NCBI GenBank assembly: GCA_965198185.1
Contig: CBDAOU010000002.1
Span: 310,001-374,000, forward strand
Reading direction: 5' to 3'
Source: JAJECS01 sp965198185
GTDB taxonomy: Bacteria; Chloroflexota; UBA11872
Length of the DNA stretch: 64,000 nt
The notes under the pieces were generated by a model that worked only from the letters and a program-made list of their open reading frames with translations, searched no databases and had not been told where the DNA came from. Of this stretch, positions 1 through 10,369 are shown in pieces. How positions within the stretch are numbered: the first letter of the stretch is position 1; the number at the start of each line of letters is the position of its first letter. The translations under genes and the position numbers were made by a program.

Positions 1-413
1 ACCACGCACCGGAGCAGTGGACGGGCCAGGAGTGGGTCGTGGTGCTGGGAGACAGCTCGCCATGGGCCATTCCCATGCACGTGGATCCCGGCGGGCGCAC
101 GCTTGGATCCGTGGCGTGGTTTCCCGGTCAGGTTGCGCCCCGCATGACGACGACGACCCTCGCCTACGAGTTCGATATCCTCGCGCCCAGCCTGGCAGTG
201 CGGGATGCGAACGGCGCGTTCACGCCGACGGCAGGATCGGCACAAGCGCTCGGGACGGGGTCCTGGACGCTCGTCGTCCGCCTGCAGCACGAATGGCAGC
301 CAAACTATTGGCGGCAAACGGGCTTCATTCCCGTGCTGCGATTCAGCGTTTCCGATACCGGCGAGATTGCGTATGAAGTCTTTGACGACGTGCTTGGCAG
401 TTTGCGTCCCTAG
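1..413 (+). CDS. C-terminal fragment of a large surface membrane protein
   Basis: The gene enters from the left edge; codons read from base 3 to the TAG at 411-413. The roughly 136 visible residues match the extreme C-terminus of the protein at 2195-5035. Shared blocks include WTGQ(E/D)WVV near the start, GSW(T/V)L in the middle, (Q/R)HEWQP and FIPV(L/M)R near the end. This is a soluble beta-rich tail that in the full-length paralog follows a multi-pass membrane region, so the missing part probably lies in the preceding sequence. No function is established. The arrangement makes this the first of a tandem paralog family covering the first 7.6 kb. A GTG at 39 is only an internal codon, because homology continues upstream of it to the window edge. 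Confidence 0.75.
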   Translation, partial: HAPEQWTGQEWVVVLGDSSPWAIPMHVDPGGRTLGSVAWFPGQVAPRMTTTTLAYEFDILAPSLAVRDANGAFTPTAGSAQALGTGSWTLVVRLQHEWQPNYWRQTGFIPVLRFSVSDTGEIAYEVFDDVLGSLRP

Positions 414-528
414 GTCGTTGGGGCAGCGGGCACGCATCGAGCCGTACGGGTGCGATGCCCGTGCCTAAGGAAAAGCGCATGAGCCCCGCCGGGACGCCGA
501 CCGCCGGCTGCGACGGCGGGTTACGGCG

Positions 529-2069
529 ATGACGGAACCCGCGAACGCTCTGTTGGTCCTGACGCACGGCCTGCGAGCCCGTCTCACCATCAGCCCGCGT
601 GTCCGTGGCTGGCTGCTGGCGGCATTCCTGGCCGGAAGCCTCGCGGCGGTGCTGTTGGCGCTGGTTGACGCGCTTGGCTGGCGATGGCTCGCGGGCGAAT
701 GGCTCGCGGAGCTGGACGCCACCTATGAGCGCGGGAGCATGGACCGATTCTCGGGCGTGCTCTTCGGCGTGGTTGCCGCGCTGGCCGCCGCCCAGGCGCT
801 CCGACGACCAGCCCCCCGCAGCGGCCCGCGATGGCTCTGGGTGCTCGGCTGGCTCAGCGCGGCCTGCTTCATCGCGCTGGTGGCGTTCGAAGAGCTATAT
901 CGACAAGTGGACGTCGGATCATTCATCGCGCCCCTCCTCGGGCTGAAGGAGCTCGAGCCGCGGTTTCGCTGGGTGCTGGTGGCGGCGCCGCTTGCCGCCC
1001 TGCCGGCCGCCGCGGCGGCTTGGGTTCTCATGAGCGCGCAGCGCCGGCACCCCGCACGGGCGCTGCTCACCGTGTTGGCGCTCGCGCTGGCGCTGATCGG
1101 ATTGCTCCTGGACGCCACCAGCGGTGACTTGCTCGTCTATCGCGGGCTGGTTCGATGGTTCGGATTCCCTCCCAGTCCGGAAGGCTTCTATGAGATGTTC
1201 GAGGAAGGCGTTCCGAGCAGATGGCGGCCGCGGCTCTGGCCGTCGTCTTGGTCGAGATGTTGGCGGCGCGGCCCGGCGCCGTTCGCCTGTCCACAAGCGG
1301 CCGCCGCCGCCTGGTGGTGGCGCTCGTCGTATCGGCGGGGCTGCTGGCGGTCAGTGCATTCCCGCTGGCGAGTCACCGCATCCTCAAGGGCGACGGCTGG
1401 GAGACGGGCGCCCCCTGGTCCTATGCCGGCCCCATCGCGTTCGTCGAGCAGCCGTTCCGCGCCAATCAGGACTATCTCAGGCGTATCGACGTCTGGGCCT
1501 TCGCCGACGGCGGCTCGGCGGATATGCCGGCCGAAATCTTCGTTCGGCTTACGCCCGAAGGCTCGGACCAACCCATTCGTGAGAGCCGGGCCGAAGTCCG
1601 CGGCGCCCGCCACAGCGACGCGACGGTTTCCTTTCACTTCGAACCGATCCCCGACAGCAGCGGCAAGCGCTATACCCTGACCGTCGGCCTTCTGAGCGGT
1701 CCGCGACCCTTCGTGTTCCTCGGCCTGACCCGAGGCGACGTGATCCCCGAGGGCGCCGCCCTGGTCAACGGCGAGCCGACACGCTTCGCGAACGACCTGG
1801 CCCTGCGGACCGCCTGGAGCGGGCGATTCATCGACGGCATGTTCCCGCACGACCCGCGACTTTGGGGATTGATCGGCGAGGTGATTTTCACACTGTTCCT
1901 CTGGGTGTTTGTCGTTGTCCTCGCTTGGATTCGGCTCTCGGGACCCTGGCCGCGTTTCGGGCGCCGCGTGGTCTGGCCCACGGTGCTCATCAGCGCCCTC
2001 GTGACGACCGACATCATCATCGTTGCCCTGGCCTACATTGCCGTGCGCTCGCCGACGCAACTCGCGTGA
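529..2069 (+). pseudogene. Multi-pass membrane protein with extracytoplasmic beta domain, one frameshift
   Basis: The reading frame from ATG 529 encodes several hydrophobic helices up to about position 1208. The protein then continues in a second frame (from about 1212 to TGA 2069). The second part has another membrane helix, an extracytoplasmic beta domain containing IPDSSGKRYTL, and two C-terminal helices. Loss of one base near 1208-1212, in GGCGTTCC, explains the switch, since the membrane helix pattern resumes directly after it. I do not recognise a named family. The IPDSxGKxY type of beta domain is one I associate with membrane glycosyltransferase-like proteins of Chloroflexota, so a role in surface glycan assembly is an inference. 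It sits between two members of the large paralog family. Either a real pseudogene or an assembly indel is possible. Confidence 0.55.
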
Positions 2070-2181
2070 CCGCGGTGGTCTTCGCGCGCCTCCTATTGGT
2101 CGACCGCCGCGGCATCGCCGATGCCAACGTTCAGCTCGCCCGTTGGGTTCGGTGGCGGACGCGCCGATGATTGAAAAACGT

Positions 2182-2186
2182 GGAGG
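2182..2186 (+). promoter_or_regulatory. Shine-Dalgarno GGAGG selecting TTG 2195
   Basis: GGAGG lies 8 nt before TTG 2195. An upstream in-frame TTG at 2171 has no such site. The paralog at 5170 begins at the equivalent residue (MIVDPAVIPG against MTLDPTVVPG), which supports 2195 as the start. Confidence 0.6.
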
Positions 2187-2194
2187 TCGCCGGC

Positions 2195-5035
2195 TTGACC
2201 CTTGATCCGACGGTAGTTCCTGGACTTCTGCTGCTGGCGGCACAGCTCATCGCCCTGGCTGCGGTGGGCTACATCGTCGTGCGGGTGGTGCTGCGGCAGG
2301 CCGACGACCGCGTGGCGCTGGCCCAGGGTCTCGTGGTGGGACTCGCCCTCTGGGGCTTGCTCACCAATTTCGTGCTGTATGTCGTCCCGGGGCTCGCCGG
2401 AGCGGCCGTCGGCTGGGGCGCCACGGTCTGCCTGGGCGCGGTCCTGGCCTGGCGCGCGCCGTGCCCCATTCGACCGCGGCCGCGCGTGGCCGCGGGCTTC
2501 GCCGTGGTGGTCCTGGCGCTCACCTGGGCCGCGCTCGCCAGCCGCCAGCTTTTGGTGATACCCGATCCGCCGATCCATCTCGGGCTGGCCGCCACCATCC
2601 GCGCGGGCGGATTTCCGCCGGAGTTGCCCTGGCACTCGGACACACTCGTCCGCTATCACCACGCTACCGATCTGCTGGTCGGATTGCTGGCGCCACCCTT
2701 TGGGCCGGACCTGGCGTTCGTTTCCGAGCTGCTCGGCGCCTACGCCTGGACAAGTCTGGTCCTGATCGTGACCACGGCGCTGCTTCAGCGGGCATCGCTG
2801 GTGGGCGTGATCGTCACGGCCCCGCTCATGCTGAGCAGCGGCCTCTGGACCTTCACCAACGTCGGGGCTGGGGTGCTGCAGCTGCCCATTCCGGCGGGGC
2901 TGCCGGAGGCGGGCCTGCGCGCCACGCTGGCCGACATCTATTGGCCGCCCGTCGAGCTGTCCCCAATCGCGCATATCTCGGATGTCTTGGCTGATATCTG
3001 GAAGCCGGGATTCCCGCTGGGCTATGCCGTGGCATTCGTCGTGTTGAGCCACGCGGCGCGTCACGTGCGCTGGGCATGGCGAGAGACGCTGACGCTAGCC
3101 GGACTGGTGGGCTTCCTGGGCCTGCTTTCGACCACGCTCGTGCCGGTGGTGCTGGTCGTCTGGGCCGGCCTGGCGGTCATGTACTTCCTGCGAGCTCGGC
3201 GGACGGAGCCGCCGATGCAGGCGGCGCTGCGGCTGGGCTCGGGGCCCATAGTGGCCGGATTGTTGCTCCTCGTAGGCGGCGGCGCCTTTACGGGATTCCT
3301 GGACGGATCGCCGCCGTCAGGCTTGACGCTGGCGCCGGGCCTTGAATCGGTGCACTGGCAGGCGCTGGGGTCAATCGACATGCGGCCCGGCGGCGTGGGC
3401 CTGTTGGGTCTGGGGCCGCTGGCGCTCGCGGGCGTGGCGGTGGCGCTGGCGCGACGCGATCGGCTGGTGGCGGCGCTGGCGGCGAGCGCCGGCTTGCTGG
3501 TGCTGGTGTGGATCGCGCTCAGCTATCCGCCGGCGCCGTGGGATCTCAACCGCATGGCGGGGCATGCCCGCAACCTGGCGCTGATCGCGCTGCTGCTCGC
3601 GGTGAGCTCCCGCCTATCCGACCTGCCGCCCGGGCGGTGGCGCGTCGCCGCCGGCGCGCTGCTCGTGGGCCTGATCACCTGGCCCACGGTGGTGACGCCC
3701 GCGCGCAATCTCGGCCTCGCAATCGGCAATGGCGTGCAACTTGCCAATGCCCGGTGGGTGCAACAGGAGCTGATTGACCGAGGCGAGACAGTGCAAATGC
3801 GCCGATTTCAACTTCGGGCCTTGACGGGACCCGTGGCGGACTACATCCGGGACCGCACGGCCGTGGATGCGCGCGTGCTCGCCACCGAGTGGCCCTACTG
3901 GAACGTGTTCCTCGGCACCGGCCGGCCAAACAACGCGGGTTTTGCCGACGTGATCTATCTGATCTACCACCCGGGACCGGAGTATTGGGACGCCCGCCAC
4001 TATCTTGAGCCGGCGGCCATCCGGCGATTGGGCCTCGAATACGTTCACGCCACGGACACTTGGGCAGCCGGATTGCCCGCCCGCGCCAAGGCGTGGCTGG
4101 CGGACCCGAGCTTCTTCGACCTCCTGATTCGCGACGGCGGCGAGGCGCTCTACCGCATTCGGCCCGCGTTTCTCGAGCTCGAGGTCGCACCGCATCCCGA
4201 GTCGTTCGAAGCGCTGCGATCCGTCCCACCGTCGGCGTCGGTCTACCTCGCCCCGCAAACCCTGTGGCTGGAGCGGCTTCGTGTCGCGTCGACGCTACCC
4301 CACGCCCGGCTGATGGGCGCCATCAGCGCACTGCCGTTGCACGTGCGCACCCCTGAACCGTGGACGGTGGAGCCACTGGGCGAGCAGGTGCCCGATCTCG
4401 TCGTCCTGCCGGCGTCGGTCGAGCCGTGGACCTGGGCTTTTCCGCCCGGCGCCCGGCAGCCTATCTGGCAGAACGACGAGATTGCGGTTTATGCGCCGGA
4501 CGGAGCCGTCGCACCCATCACGCCGCCGCGAGCGGAAATCGAAGCGCCGCCGGTCACCGTCGAGGTATCCGATGCCCGCCTTGACGATGGACGCATTGCC
4601 TTTTCGGCCACCTTAGACAACAGGGCGCCGGAGCGCTGGACCGGCCAGGATTGGGTCGTGATCGGGGTGGACGACGCATCAATTTGGGAGTTTCCCGCGG
4701 AGTTTCTCACCGGAGGCGACGGGCCGGTGATTGCGAAATGGTTCGCCGGGCTCATCACATCGGATTCGGCCACGAGCGCCCACTCGTACGCGCTTGATGT
4801 GCCGGCATCCTTGCTGGCGGTGCGAAACCAAAGCGGAGCCTTGGTGCCGCTCACTGCGTCGGACGGTGCAATGGGTGCGGGGTCATGGGTGCTGGCGCTC
4901 CGCCTGCGGCACGAGTGGCAGCCGGACCATTGGCGGGAGGCCGCCTTCATTCCGGTGATGCGGATTGACGTTTCCGAGGACGGCGAGGTGACGTACTCGG
5001 TCTACGAGGACGTCCGCGGCGAATCGCCGCCATAG
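2195..5035 (+). CDS. Large multi-pass membrane protein with C-terminal beta domain, GT-C-like
   Basis: The product is 946 aa. Roughly the first 500 residues are about a dozen hydrophobic helices. An extracytoplasmic loop near residue 122 carries PDPPIHLG, followed near residue 152 by RYHHATDLL. An acidic residue in the first outside loop followed by conserved His is reminiscent of GT-C fold, lipid-linked-sugar glycosyltransferases, but this is inference and no family motif is decisive. Residues about 510-780 form a soluble domain and residues about 790-946 a separate beta-rich domain shared with the fragment at the left edge. The next gene is a paralog lacking that last domain. The start is TTG 2195, chosen from the GGAGG 8 nt upstream and alignment to the paralog; TTG 2171 would add 8 residues. 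Confidence 0.7.
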   Translation: MTLDPTVVPGLLLLAAQLIALAAVGYIVVRVVLRQADDRVALAQGLVVGLALWGLLTNFVLYVVPGLAGAAVGWGATVCLGAVLAWRAPCPIRPRPRVAAGFAVVVLALTWAALASRQLLVIPDPPIHLGLAATIRAGGFPPELPWHSDTLVRYHHATDLLVGLLAPPFGPDLAFVSELLGAYAWTSLVLIVTTALLQRASLVGVIVTAPLMLSSGLWTFTNVGAGVLQLPIPAGLPEAGLRATLADIYWPPVELSPIAHISDVLADIWKPGFPLGYAVAFVVLSHAARHVRWAWRETLTLAGLVGFLGLLSTTLVPVVLVVWAGLAVMYFLRARRTEPPMQAALRLGSGPIVAGLLLLVGGGAFTGFLDGSPPSGLTLAPGLESVHWQALGSIDMRPGGVGLLGLGPLALAGVAVALARRDRLVAALAASAGLLVLVWIALSYPPAPWDLNRMAGHARNLALIALLLAVSSRLSDLPPGRWRVAAGALLVGLITWPTVVTPARNLGLAIGNGVQLANARWVQQELIDRGETVQMRRFQLRALTGPVADYIRDRTAVDARVLATEWPYWNVFLGTGRPNNAGFADVIYLIYHPGPEYWDARHYLEPAAIRRLGLEYVHATDTWAAGLPARAKAWLADPSFFDLLIRDGGEALYRIRPAFLELEVAPHPESFEALRSVPPSASVYLAPQTLWLERLRVASTLPHARLMGAISALPLHVRTPEPWTVEPLGEQVPDLVVLPASVEPWTWAFPPGARQPIWQNDEIAVYAPDGAVAPITPPRAEIEAPPVTVEVSDARLDDGRIAFSATLDNRAPERWTGQDWVVIGVDDASIWEFPAEFLTGGDGPVIAKWFAGLITSDSATSAHSYALDVPASLLAVRNQSGALVPLTASDGAMGAGSWVLALRLRHEWQPDHWREAAFIPVMRIDVSEDGEVTYSVYEDVRGESPP

Positions 5036-5169
5036 CGCTCGGTGGCCTGGTGTTTGAGCCATCCGCGACGGGTACGGCGCTCAGGCGGCGGAACCGCCCG
5101 CTGCTTGCGTCCGCGTCTCGCAGCATGTGACGGACCGAAGGCTCGGACGCATCGGGTGAGGTTGGGCGA

Positions 5170-7610
5170 ATGATCGTCGATCCGGCCGTCATCCCAGGAC
5201 TCCTGATCCTGGCCGCGGAGCTGGCGGCGCTGGCCGCCGTCGGCTACGTCGTCGTCCGAGTGGCTCTCCGGCAAAGCGACGACCGCGTGGCGCTGGCCCA
5301 GGGCCTGGTTGTCGGCCCCGCGCTCTGGGGATTGATCACAAACTTCGTGCTCTACGCCGTGCCGGGACTCGCGGGCGCGGCCGTCGGCTGGGGCGTCACG
5401 CTGGCCCTGGGTGCGGTCTTGGCTCGGCGTTCACCTCAACCCCTCAGGCCGCGGCTGGGGACCGCGGTCGGATTCGCTGGCGCCTTCCTGGTGCTGTTGT
5501 GGCTGGCGCTTGCCAGCCGGCAGCTGCTCGAAATGCCGGACCCGACACTTCACCTGGGATTGGCGGCATGGATCCGGGCGGGCGGATTTCCGCCGGAAGT
5601 GCCCTGGAATCCTGGGCACCTCGTGCGCTATCACCACGGCGTCGACCTGCTGGTCGGGCTGCTGACGCCGCCGGTCGGTCCCGACCTGGCGTTCGTGCAA
5701 GAGCTGCTCGGCGCCTACGCCTGGACGGCCTTCGCGCTGGTGGTGGTGACGGCGCTGCTGGGGCGCGGGTCGTGGAAGGTCTCGCTGGTCATCGCGCCGC
5801 TGCTGCTCACCGCCGGCGCCTGGACCTGGACGAGCTTGGGCGGCGGCATTCTGCAGCTTGCTGTTCCGTCCGGGTTGCCGGCAGCCGACGTTGGCGCGGC
5901 GCTGGCAAGTTTCTATTGGCCGCCGCTGGGGCCGTCGTGGCCTTCTGAGACGGCGGCGCTGCACGACGTCTGGACGCCGGCCTTCACCCTGGGATACGCC
6001 CTGACGTTTGTGGTGCTGGAGCGGGCGGCACGGTCTGAAGGCCTGTCGTGGCCTAGCGTGCTGGTTCTCGCGGGGATTGTCGGCTTTGTGGGCATTCTGG
6101 TGACCTCGCTCGTGCCGGTGCTGATTGTTTTGTGGGCTGCCCTGGCAGCGGTACATGTCGTGCAAAATCGACGCGGCCGGGCCGTGGGCGCCGCACGGCG
6201 ATGGGGCGCCGGGCTGGGATTGGCCGCAGTGCTGCTGCTCTTCGGCGGGGGCGCGTTCACTGCGTTCCTCGACGGTGGACCGTCCACGAGCTTGGCGCTT
6301 ACGTGGGACCTCAACCGGACGCACTGGGAGGCGCTCGGCACGTTCGACGCGCCTCTCGGCGGTGTCGGCGTGCTGGGTCTCGGACCCTTGGTCATAGCAG
6401 GCTTCGCCGTGCTATTGGCGCGGCGCGATCGTCTGGTGCTGACGCTGGCGGCGGGCGCCGGCCTGCTGGTGCTGGGCTGGCTGGTTCTCAGCTATCCGAC
6501 GGCGCCGTGGGTGCTCAGTCGCTTGGCGGGACATGCCCGCAATCTGGCGCTGGTGGCGCTGCTGCTCGCGCTCACTGGCGTCTTTTCCGCACGACTTGCG
6601 AAACCCCTTCGTCATTCCCGCGAAGGCGGGAATCTAGCCCCTGGCGAACCCGGAGCCGCGCGGGATTCGACCATGGAGTCCTTCGTTCGACTGTGCCTGG
6701 CCGACGTCCGCCGTTGCGGTTTGTCCCCGGCTCTCTGGCGATCTTCTTTGGCCGTTCTGCTCGTTGGACTGATCGTCTGGCCAACTATTGCGGCGCCCGT
6801 GCGCAGTCTCGGGCATGCCGTCGGCAGCGGCGTCCAGCTGGCTAATGCTGCCTGGGTGCAGCAGGAGATGCGCCGCCAGGAGCCGGCGGAGCTGCCGCGA
6901 CGGTTTCAACTGCCGGCCATGTCGGACCGCTTGGCGAGCGACATCCGCGAGCACACGTCGCTGCACGCCCGCGTGCTCACACCCGAGTGGCCCCATTGGG
7001 CGGTGTCCCTGGCCACCGGCCGTCCCAACGGCGCGGGCTTTGCCGATCTGCACCACCTGATCTACTTCACCGGCCCCGAATATCAGGACGCCGTCCACCA
7101 TCTGGAGCCGGGCGCCATCCGACGGTTGGGCATCGAGTACGTCCACGCGACGGATGCCTGGGCCGCCGGACTGCCGCCGCGAGCGCGGCGCTGGCTGGCG
7201 GACCCCGACCTGTTCGAGCTCGTGGCGCGCGACGGCACGGAAGCGCTCTACCGCATCAGACAGGCGTTCCTTGAGCTCGACGTCGAGCCGCACCCGAGTC
7301 GTTCGAAGCGCTTCGCCCGGCGCCCTCGTCGACGGTCGTGTACCTCGCTCCGGAGACCATGTGGCTGGACCGGCTGCGCGTGGCCTCGGTGCTATCCCAC
7401 ACGCGGCTCTCGGGCGCTGTCGACACGCAGCTCCTGCACCTGCAGCGGCCTGTGCCGTGGCCGGTGGAGCCGCTGGGCGACCGGATTCCGGACCTGGTGG
7501 TCCTACCGGCGTCGATGAGTCCGGCGATGTTTCCGGGCGGCGAGTGGCAACAGATCTGGCGGAACCAAGACATCGCCGTCTACGAGCGGGAGGTCGAGGC
7601 CGAGCCGTAG
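5170..7610 (+). pseudogene. Paralog of 2195-5035, frameshifted, lacking the C-terminal beta domain
   Basis: From ATG 5170 the product aligns with the preceding gene over its whole membrane region, including the PDPTLHLG loop and RYHHGVDLL. Near 7293-7296 one base is missing: the paralog has CATCCCGAGTCG where this copy has CACCCGAGTCG. After it the homologous sequence continues in another frame (VYLAPETMWLDRLRVAS onward) to the TAG at 7608-7610. The protein stops where the paralog begins its C-terminal beta domain, so that domain is absent. A second oddity is an in-frame insertion of about 35 residues around 6590-6710 containing a genomic palindromic repeat (separate entry). It is probably a diverged tandem duplicate. 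The function is unknown, presumably like its paralog. Confidence 0.65.
6611..6637. repeat. Palindromic repeat inserted inside a coding region
   Basis: GTCATTCCCGCG followed by AAGGCGGGAATC forms a hairpin. Related copies lie in gaps at 32098-32146, 54433-54460 and 55793-55822. Here it sits inside the paralog at 5170-7610 and is read in frame as HSREGGN. The sister gene lacks the surrounding roughly 35 codons. Confidence 0.75.
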
Positions 7611-7652
7611 ATCCGGATCACGCCGGTCGGCACGGCTCTCCATCAGAAGACG

Positions 7653-9026
7653 TCAGGCTTTCGGGCCACCTGTCGAGGTTGCCCGGGCATCGCTACGCAG
7701 CCTCGCCACGAACGAGTCCTGGACGACGTTCACCGCCTGCATGGGAATCGGCTGATCCGCGGCCACCGGCTCGCGCACGGTGGCGCCGTAGGCCAGCCCC
7801 AGCGGCAGCACGCCGTCGGCGCTCACGGCCGCCGCCCGATCGATCAAGCCGTACACCAGTCGCCCGCCCGAGCCGTCCAGCGTGTCGCCCGGCTGCAAGT
7901 TGCGCTTGGCATATGCCAGCACCTCTGATGTCGGCGTCTCGCGCGGTGCGCCGGATGTCGCACCCAGCAGCGCCGCCTGGGCGATGCTCAGCGGGGTCTC
8001 CACGCCGCACAGGTGGTACTCCCGAAAGAGCAACGTGCGCCGCCCGTCGCGTGAGACCCGCGTGCCGTGGATGCGCAGGTCCTCGCGCACGCGCTCGTCG
8101 TCGCAGGTGACCACGGCCCATACGCCGGTGGCGATGTGTCCGGCACTTCCGACACACCGTCGGGCGCCACGGCGTTCGCCAGGTCGACGACGCCTGTGCC
8201 GCCCAGCAGACCGCCGGCGTCGCGCGGCGCGAAGAGGTTTGGCAGCTCGTTCAAGCCCGCCGACGGCTCGTGCATCCCGCGACGGTCCGGCGGCAGTCCC
8301 GTCATGTTGGACACGGCGCACATCTCGATCTGGGACTTGGTGCCGTCGCGAAACGAGTTGTACATCTGCGCGTTCAGCCGCAGCCGGTTGACCGCCTCGA
8401 CGCCGTAGCCGAGCCGTGCCAGGGCCTGGTCGGGATCCCCGTGCCGGTCGGCCGGATGGAGCCGCGTCCCGCGACCGACGGCGACCGGCTGCAAGCCCAG
8501 CGTCCTGGCCCAGTCGAACAGCTCCATGATGGCGATTGGCTGGTCGCCGGCCGCGAGCGAGTAGACGACGCCCTGCCTGCGCGCCTCGCGCGCCAGGACC
8601 CAACCGCAGCTCACGTCCGCTTCAACCGTGACCATTACCACGTGGCGGCCGCGGCGCAGGGCCTCCCAGGCGTTGCGGGCCGCGACGTCCGGGATGCCGG
8701 TCGCGTCCACGAATACCTCGATGGGCGCCGACGCCAGCGCGTCGGCGTCGGGCGTCAGCGCGGCGCCACCGGCTTCAACGGACGCCTGCACCGAGGCCGC
8801 GTCTTTCGCAGCGCTGCCACTGATCGTCTGCCCAGCCGGCGGCGCACAGGGCCTCGGCGCCGTTCCTCGCGTCGGGATCGGCCACCGCCGCCAGCCGCAG
8901 ACCGTCGATCTGCGCGATCTGCGCCGCAATGCTCGTCCCAAACCGCCCGGCGCCCGCCAGCGCCACCGTCACGGGACGGCCGGCCGCCGCCCGCGCCTCC
9001 AATCGCTCAAGCAATGGACGCATCAT
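7653..9026 (-). pseudogene. Homoserine dehydrogenase-like oxidoreductase with SAF domain (COG4091-like), two frameshifts
   Basis: Reading leftward from ATG 9026, the N-terminus is a Rossmann fold with GAGRFGTSIA at about residues 22-31. After one extra base near 8820 the protein continues in a second frame (VFVDATGIPDVAARNAWEAL, then AGDQPIAIMELFDWA). After one missing base near 8145 it continues in a third frame with FREYHLCGVETPLSIAQAAL and a C-terminal SAF-type segment ending in ARATSTGGPKA. Domain order and motifs fit the predicted homoserine dehydrogenases with a C-terminal SAF domain, which are NAD(P)-dependent and of largely undefined substrate. Total length is about 457 codons, as expected for an intact member, so the two shifts look recent or artefactual. 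The upstream neighbour is divergent. Confidence 0.7.
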
Positions 9027-9162
9027 CTGGTGATCCCTAGTCGCCTGGCCTAGAGCTTCGGTCCCGCCGGGCCTAGTGTTGGACACGACGCCTGACCAGT
9101 CCATCGTGGTCCCCGGCGCGCGCCAGCACAACCCCGGCCTGGTGGCCCGCGCTGCGCCCTCC

Positions 9163-9190
9163 GGTGGCCCACGCTGCGTGCAGCGTGGGA
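9163..9190. repeat. REP-like palindrome, GGTGGCCC family
   Basis: CCCACGCTGC and GCAGCGTGGG form a near-perfect hairpin with TG between them, preceded by GGTGG. A truncated copy precedes it at 9141. Other copies are at 10982-11010, 11034-11062, 54375-54402 and 55898-55925. Confidence 0.8.
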
Positions 9191-9226
9191 CCATACCGAT
9201 TGCGGATGCCGACTGGAGGGTGCCTG

Positions 9227-9811
9227 ATGTTCAGCCTATTTCGCCGTCGTGACCTGGGCGCTGTCGAAGCGCTGCTCAGCGCGGCCATACTCGGAGTCGC
9301 GCTATTCGCCTGGGGCGATCAGACCGACATGTTCAGCCGGCCGGGTCTTGCCTCGACCGACAACTGGACCTGGCGGCTATGGCAGGTCGGCGCGTTGCTC
9401 ATGGCCATACCCGGCGTCTGGTGGATCTGGCGCGGGACCCGCCGCGTGACTTGGACCCGCAGCCTGATGCTCAGCGTCCTGGCGCTGATCGTGTTTCTCA
9501 ATGCCTACACCGATGCAATGTTCGCCGGGCACGTGGGGGACGTTTGGAAGGCCGTCAACCCACTATTCCTCGGCTGCACCACCGTTGCCGTCGTTGTTCT
9601 CTGGAGTCGCGGTGGCTTCTGGGACGGCATCGGCGCCTCGGTCTTCGCCGCGCTCGGAACCGTCCTGTTCATCAACGCCTATTTCGTCAACCACGACATT
9701 CTCTGGGAGGCGCTGAATCCCCTGCGGGTTCTAGTCTTGCTGCTGTGGGCGATCACGGCATTGCACGGGGAGACTCGACCCCAGGAGCCCGGCGGCGAGT
9801 CTGATGCATAG
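9227..9811 (+). CDS. Small integral membrane protein, unknown function
   Basis: The product is 194 aa with about five to six hydrophobic helices separated by short loops and a polar tail (RPQEPGGESDA). The start at ATG 9227 is chosen because GGAGGG ends 6 nt upstream. The in-frame codons before it read through the palindromic repeat at 9163-9190 and are unlikely to be coding. It lies divergent from the oxidoreductase at 7653-9026 and upstream of a VOC protein. I recognise no family. Composition (many Trp, Leu, Val) supports a real membrane protein rather than a chance frame. Confidence 0.7.
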   Translation: MFSLFRRRDLGAVEALLSAAILGVALFAWGDQTDMFSRPGLASTDNWTWRLWQVGALLMAIPGVWWIWRGTRRVTWTRSLMLSVLALIVFLNAYTDAMFAGHVGDVWKAVNPLFLGCTTVAVVVLWSRGGFWDGIGASVFAALGTVLFINAYFVNHDILWEALNPLRVLVLLLWAITALHGETRPQEPGGESDA

Positions 9812-9921
9812 GTTGGTGCGACATCGAGACGTTGCTCCCCATCGCACCAGTGGACCGCCGAGCTTTCGGCCGTGACCGACCCGGCTTCGCGATCCCGCCT
9901 TGCCACGAAGGACCTCCGGCC

Positions 9922-10308
9922 ATGAATGGCAAGCCACTGTTTGAAGCGGCCTTTCCCTTCCAGGACGACGTGCTGACGCTGCCCGTCGAGGATCTCGATC
10001 AGGCGGCGGAGTGGTACGCCAGGTCTTTTGGCCTCACCGAGGCGGAGCGCCGGGACAGCCCGGTTCCCACCCTGCTCATGGAGCGAGACGGCGTTCGGCT
10101 CGGATTTGCCGTGAACGGCGGCGATGCCAGCACCGACGGCGCGGCGATCCTGGTCAGCGACATTCACCGCGCCAGGCAAGAGCTCGAGGCCAACGGCGTC
10201 TCCATAGCGAACTGGCGCGTGGACAAGCGCGACGGGCAGAAGCTGCAAGTGTTCTTCGTCGTGGCGCCGGATGGACTCTGCTGGTATTTCCATCAGCCCA
10301 TCGGATAG
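9922..10308 (+). CDS. VOC-superfamily (glyoxalase/bleomycin-resistance-like) protein
   Basis: The product is 128 aa, the length of a single VOC module pair. The pattern is typical: strand VLTLPVEDLDQAAEWYARSFGL near residues 12-33, MERDGVRLGFAV in the middle, ILVSDIHRARQELEANGV, then a final strand FFVVAPDGLCWYF. These are metal- or ligand-binding beta-alpha-beta-beta-beta proteins with diverse functions, so the substrate cannot be named. GAAGGA about 9 nt upstream supports ATG 9922. The longer frame from 9832 has non-protein-like codons. Confidence 0.8.
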   Translation: MNGKPLFEAAFPFQDDVLTLPVEDLDQAAEWYARSFGLTEAERRDSPVPTLLMERDGVRLGFAVNGGDASTDGAAILVSDIHRARQELEANGVSIANWRVDKRDGQKLQVFFVVAPDGLCWYFHQPIG

Positions 10309-10369
10309 CCGCGGCCCGGTTCCACGACTGGGGCGAGCTGGTGCATAGTCCCGGAACCACGCCGGTCCA

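Noticed and set aside
1188..2243. 351-codon minus-strand frame
   Set aside because: Low-complexity Arg/Gly/Pro composition, antisense to the frameshifted membrane protein, no motif.
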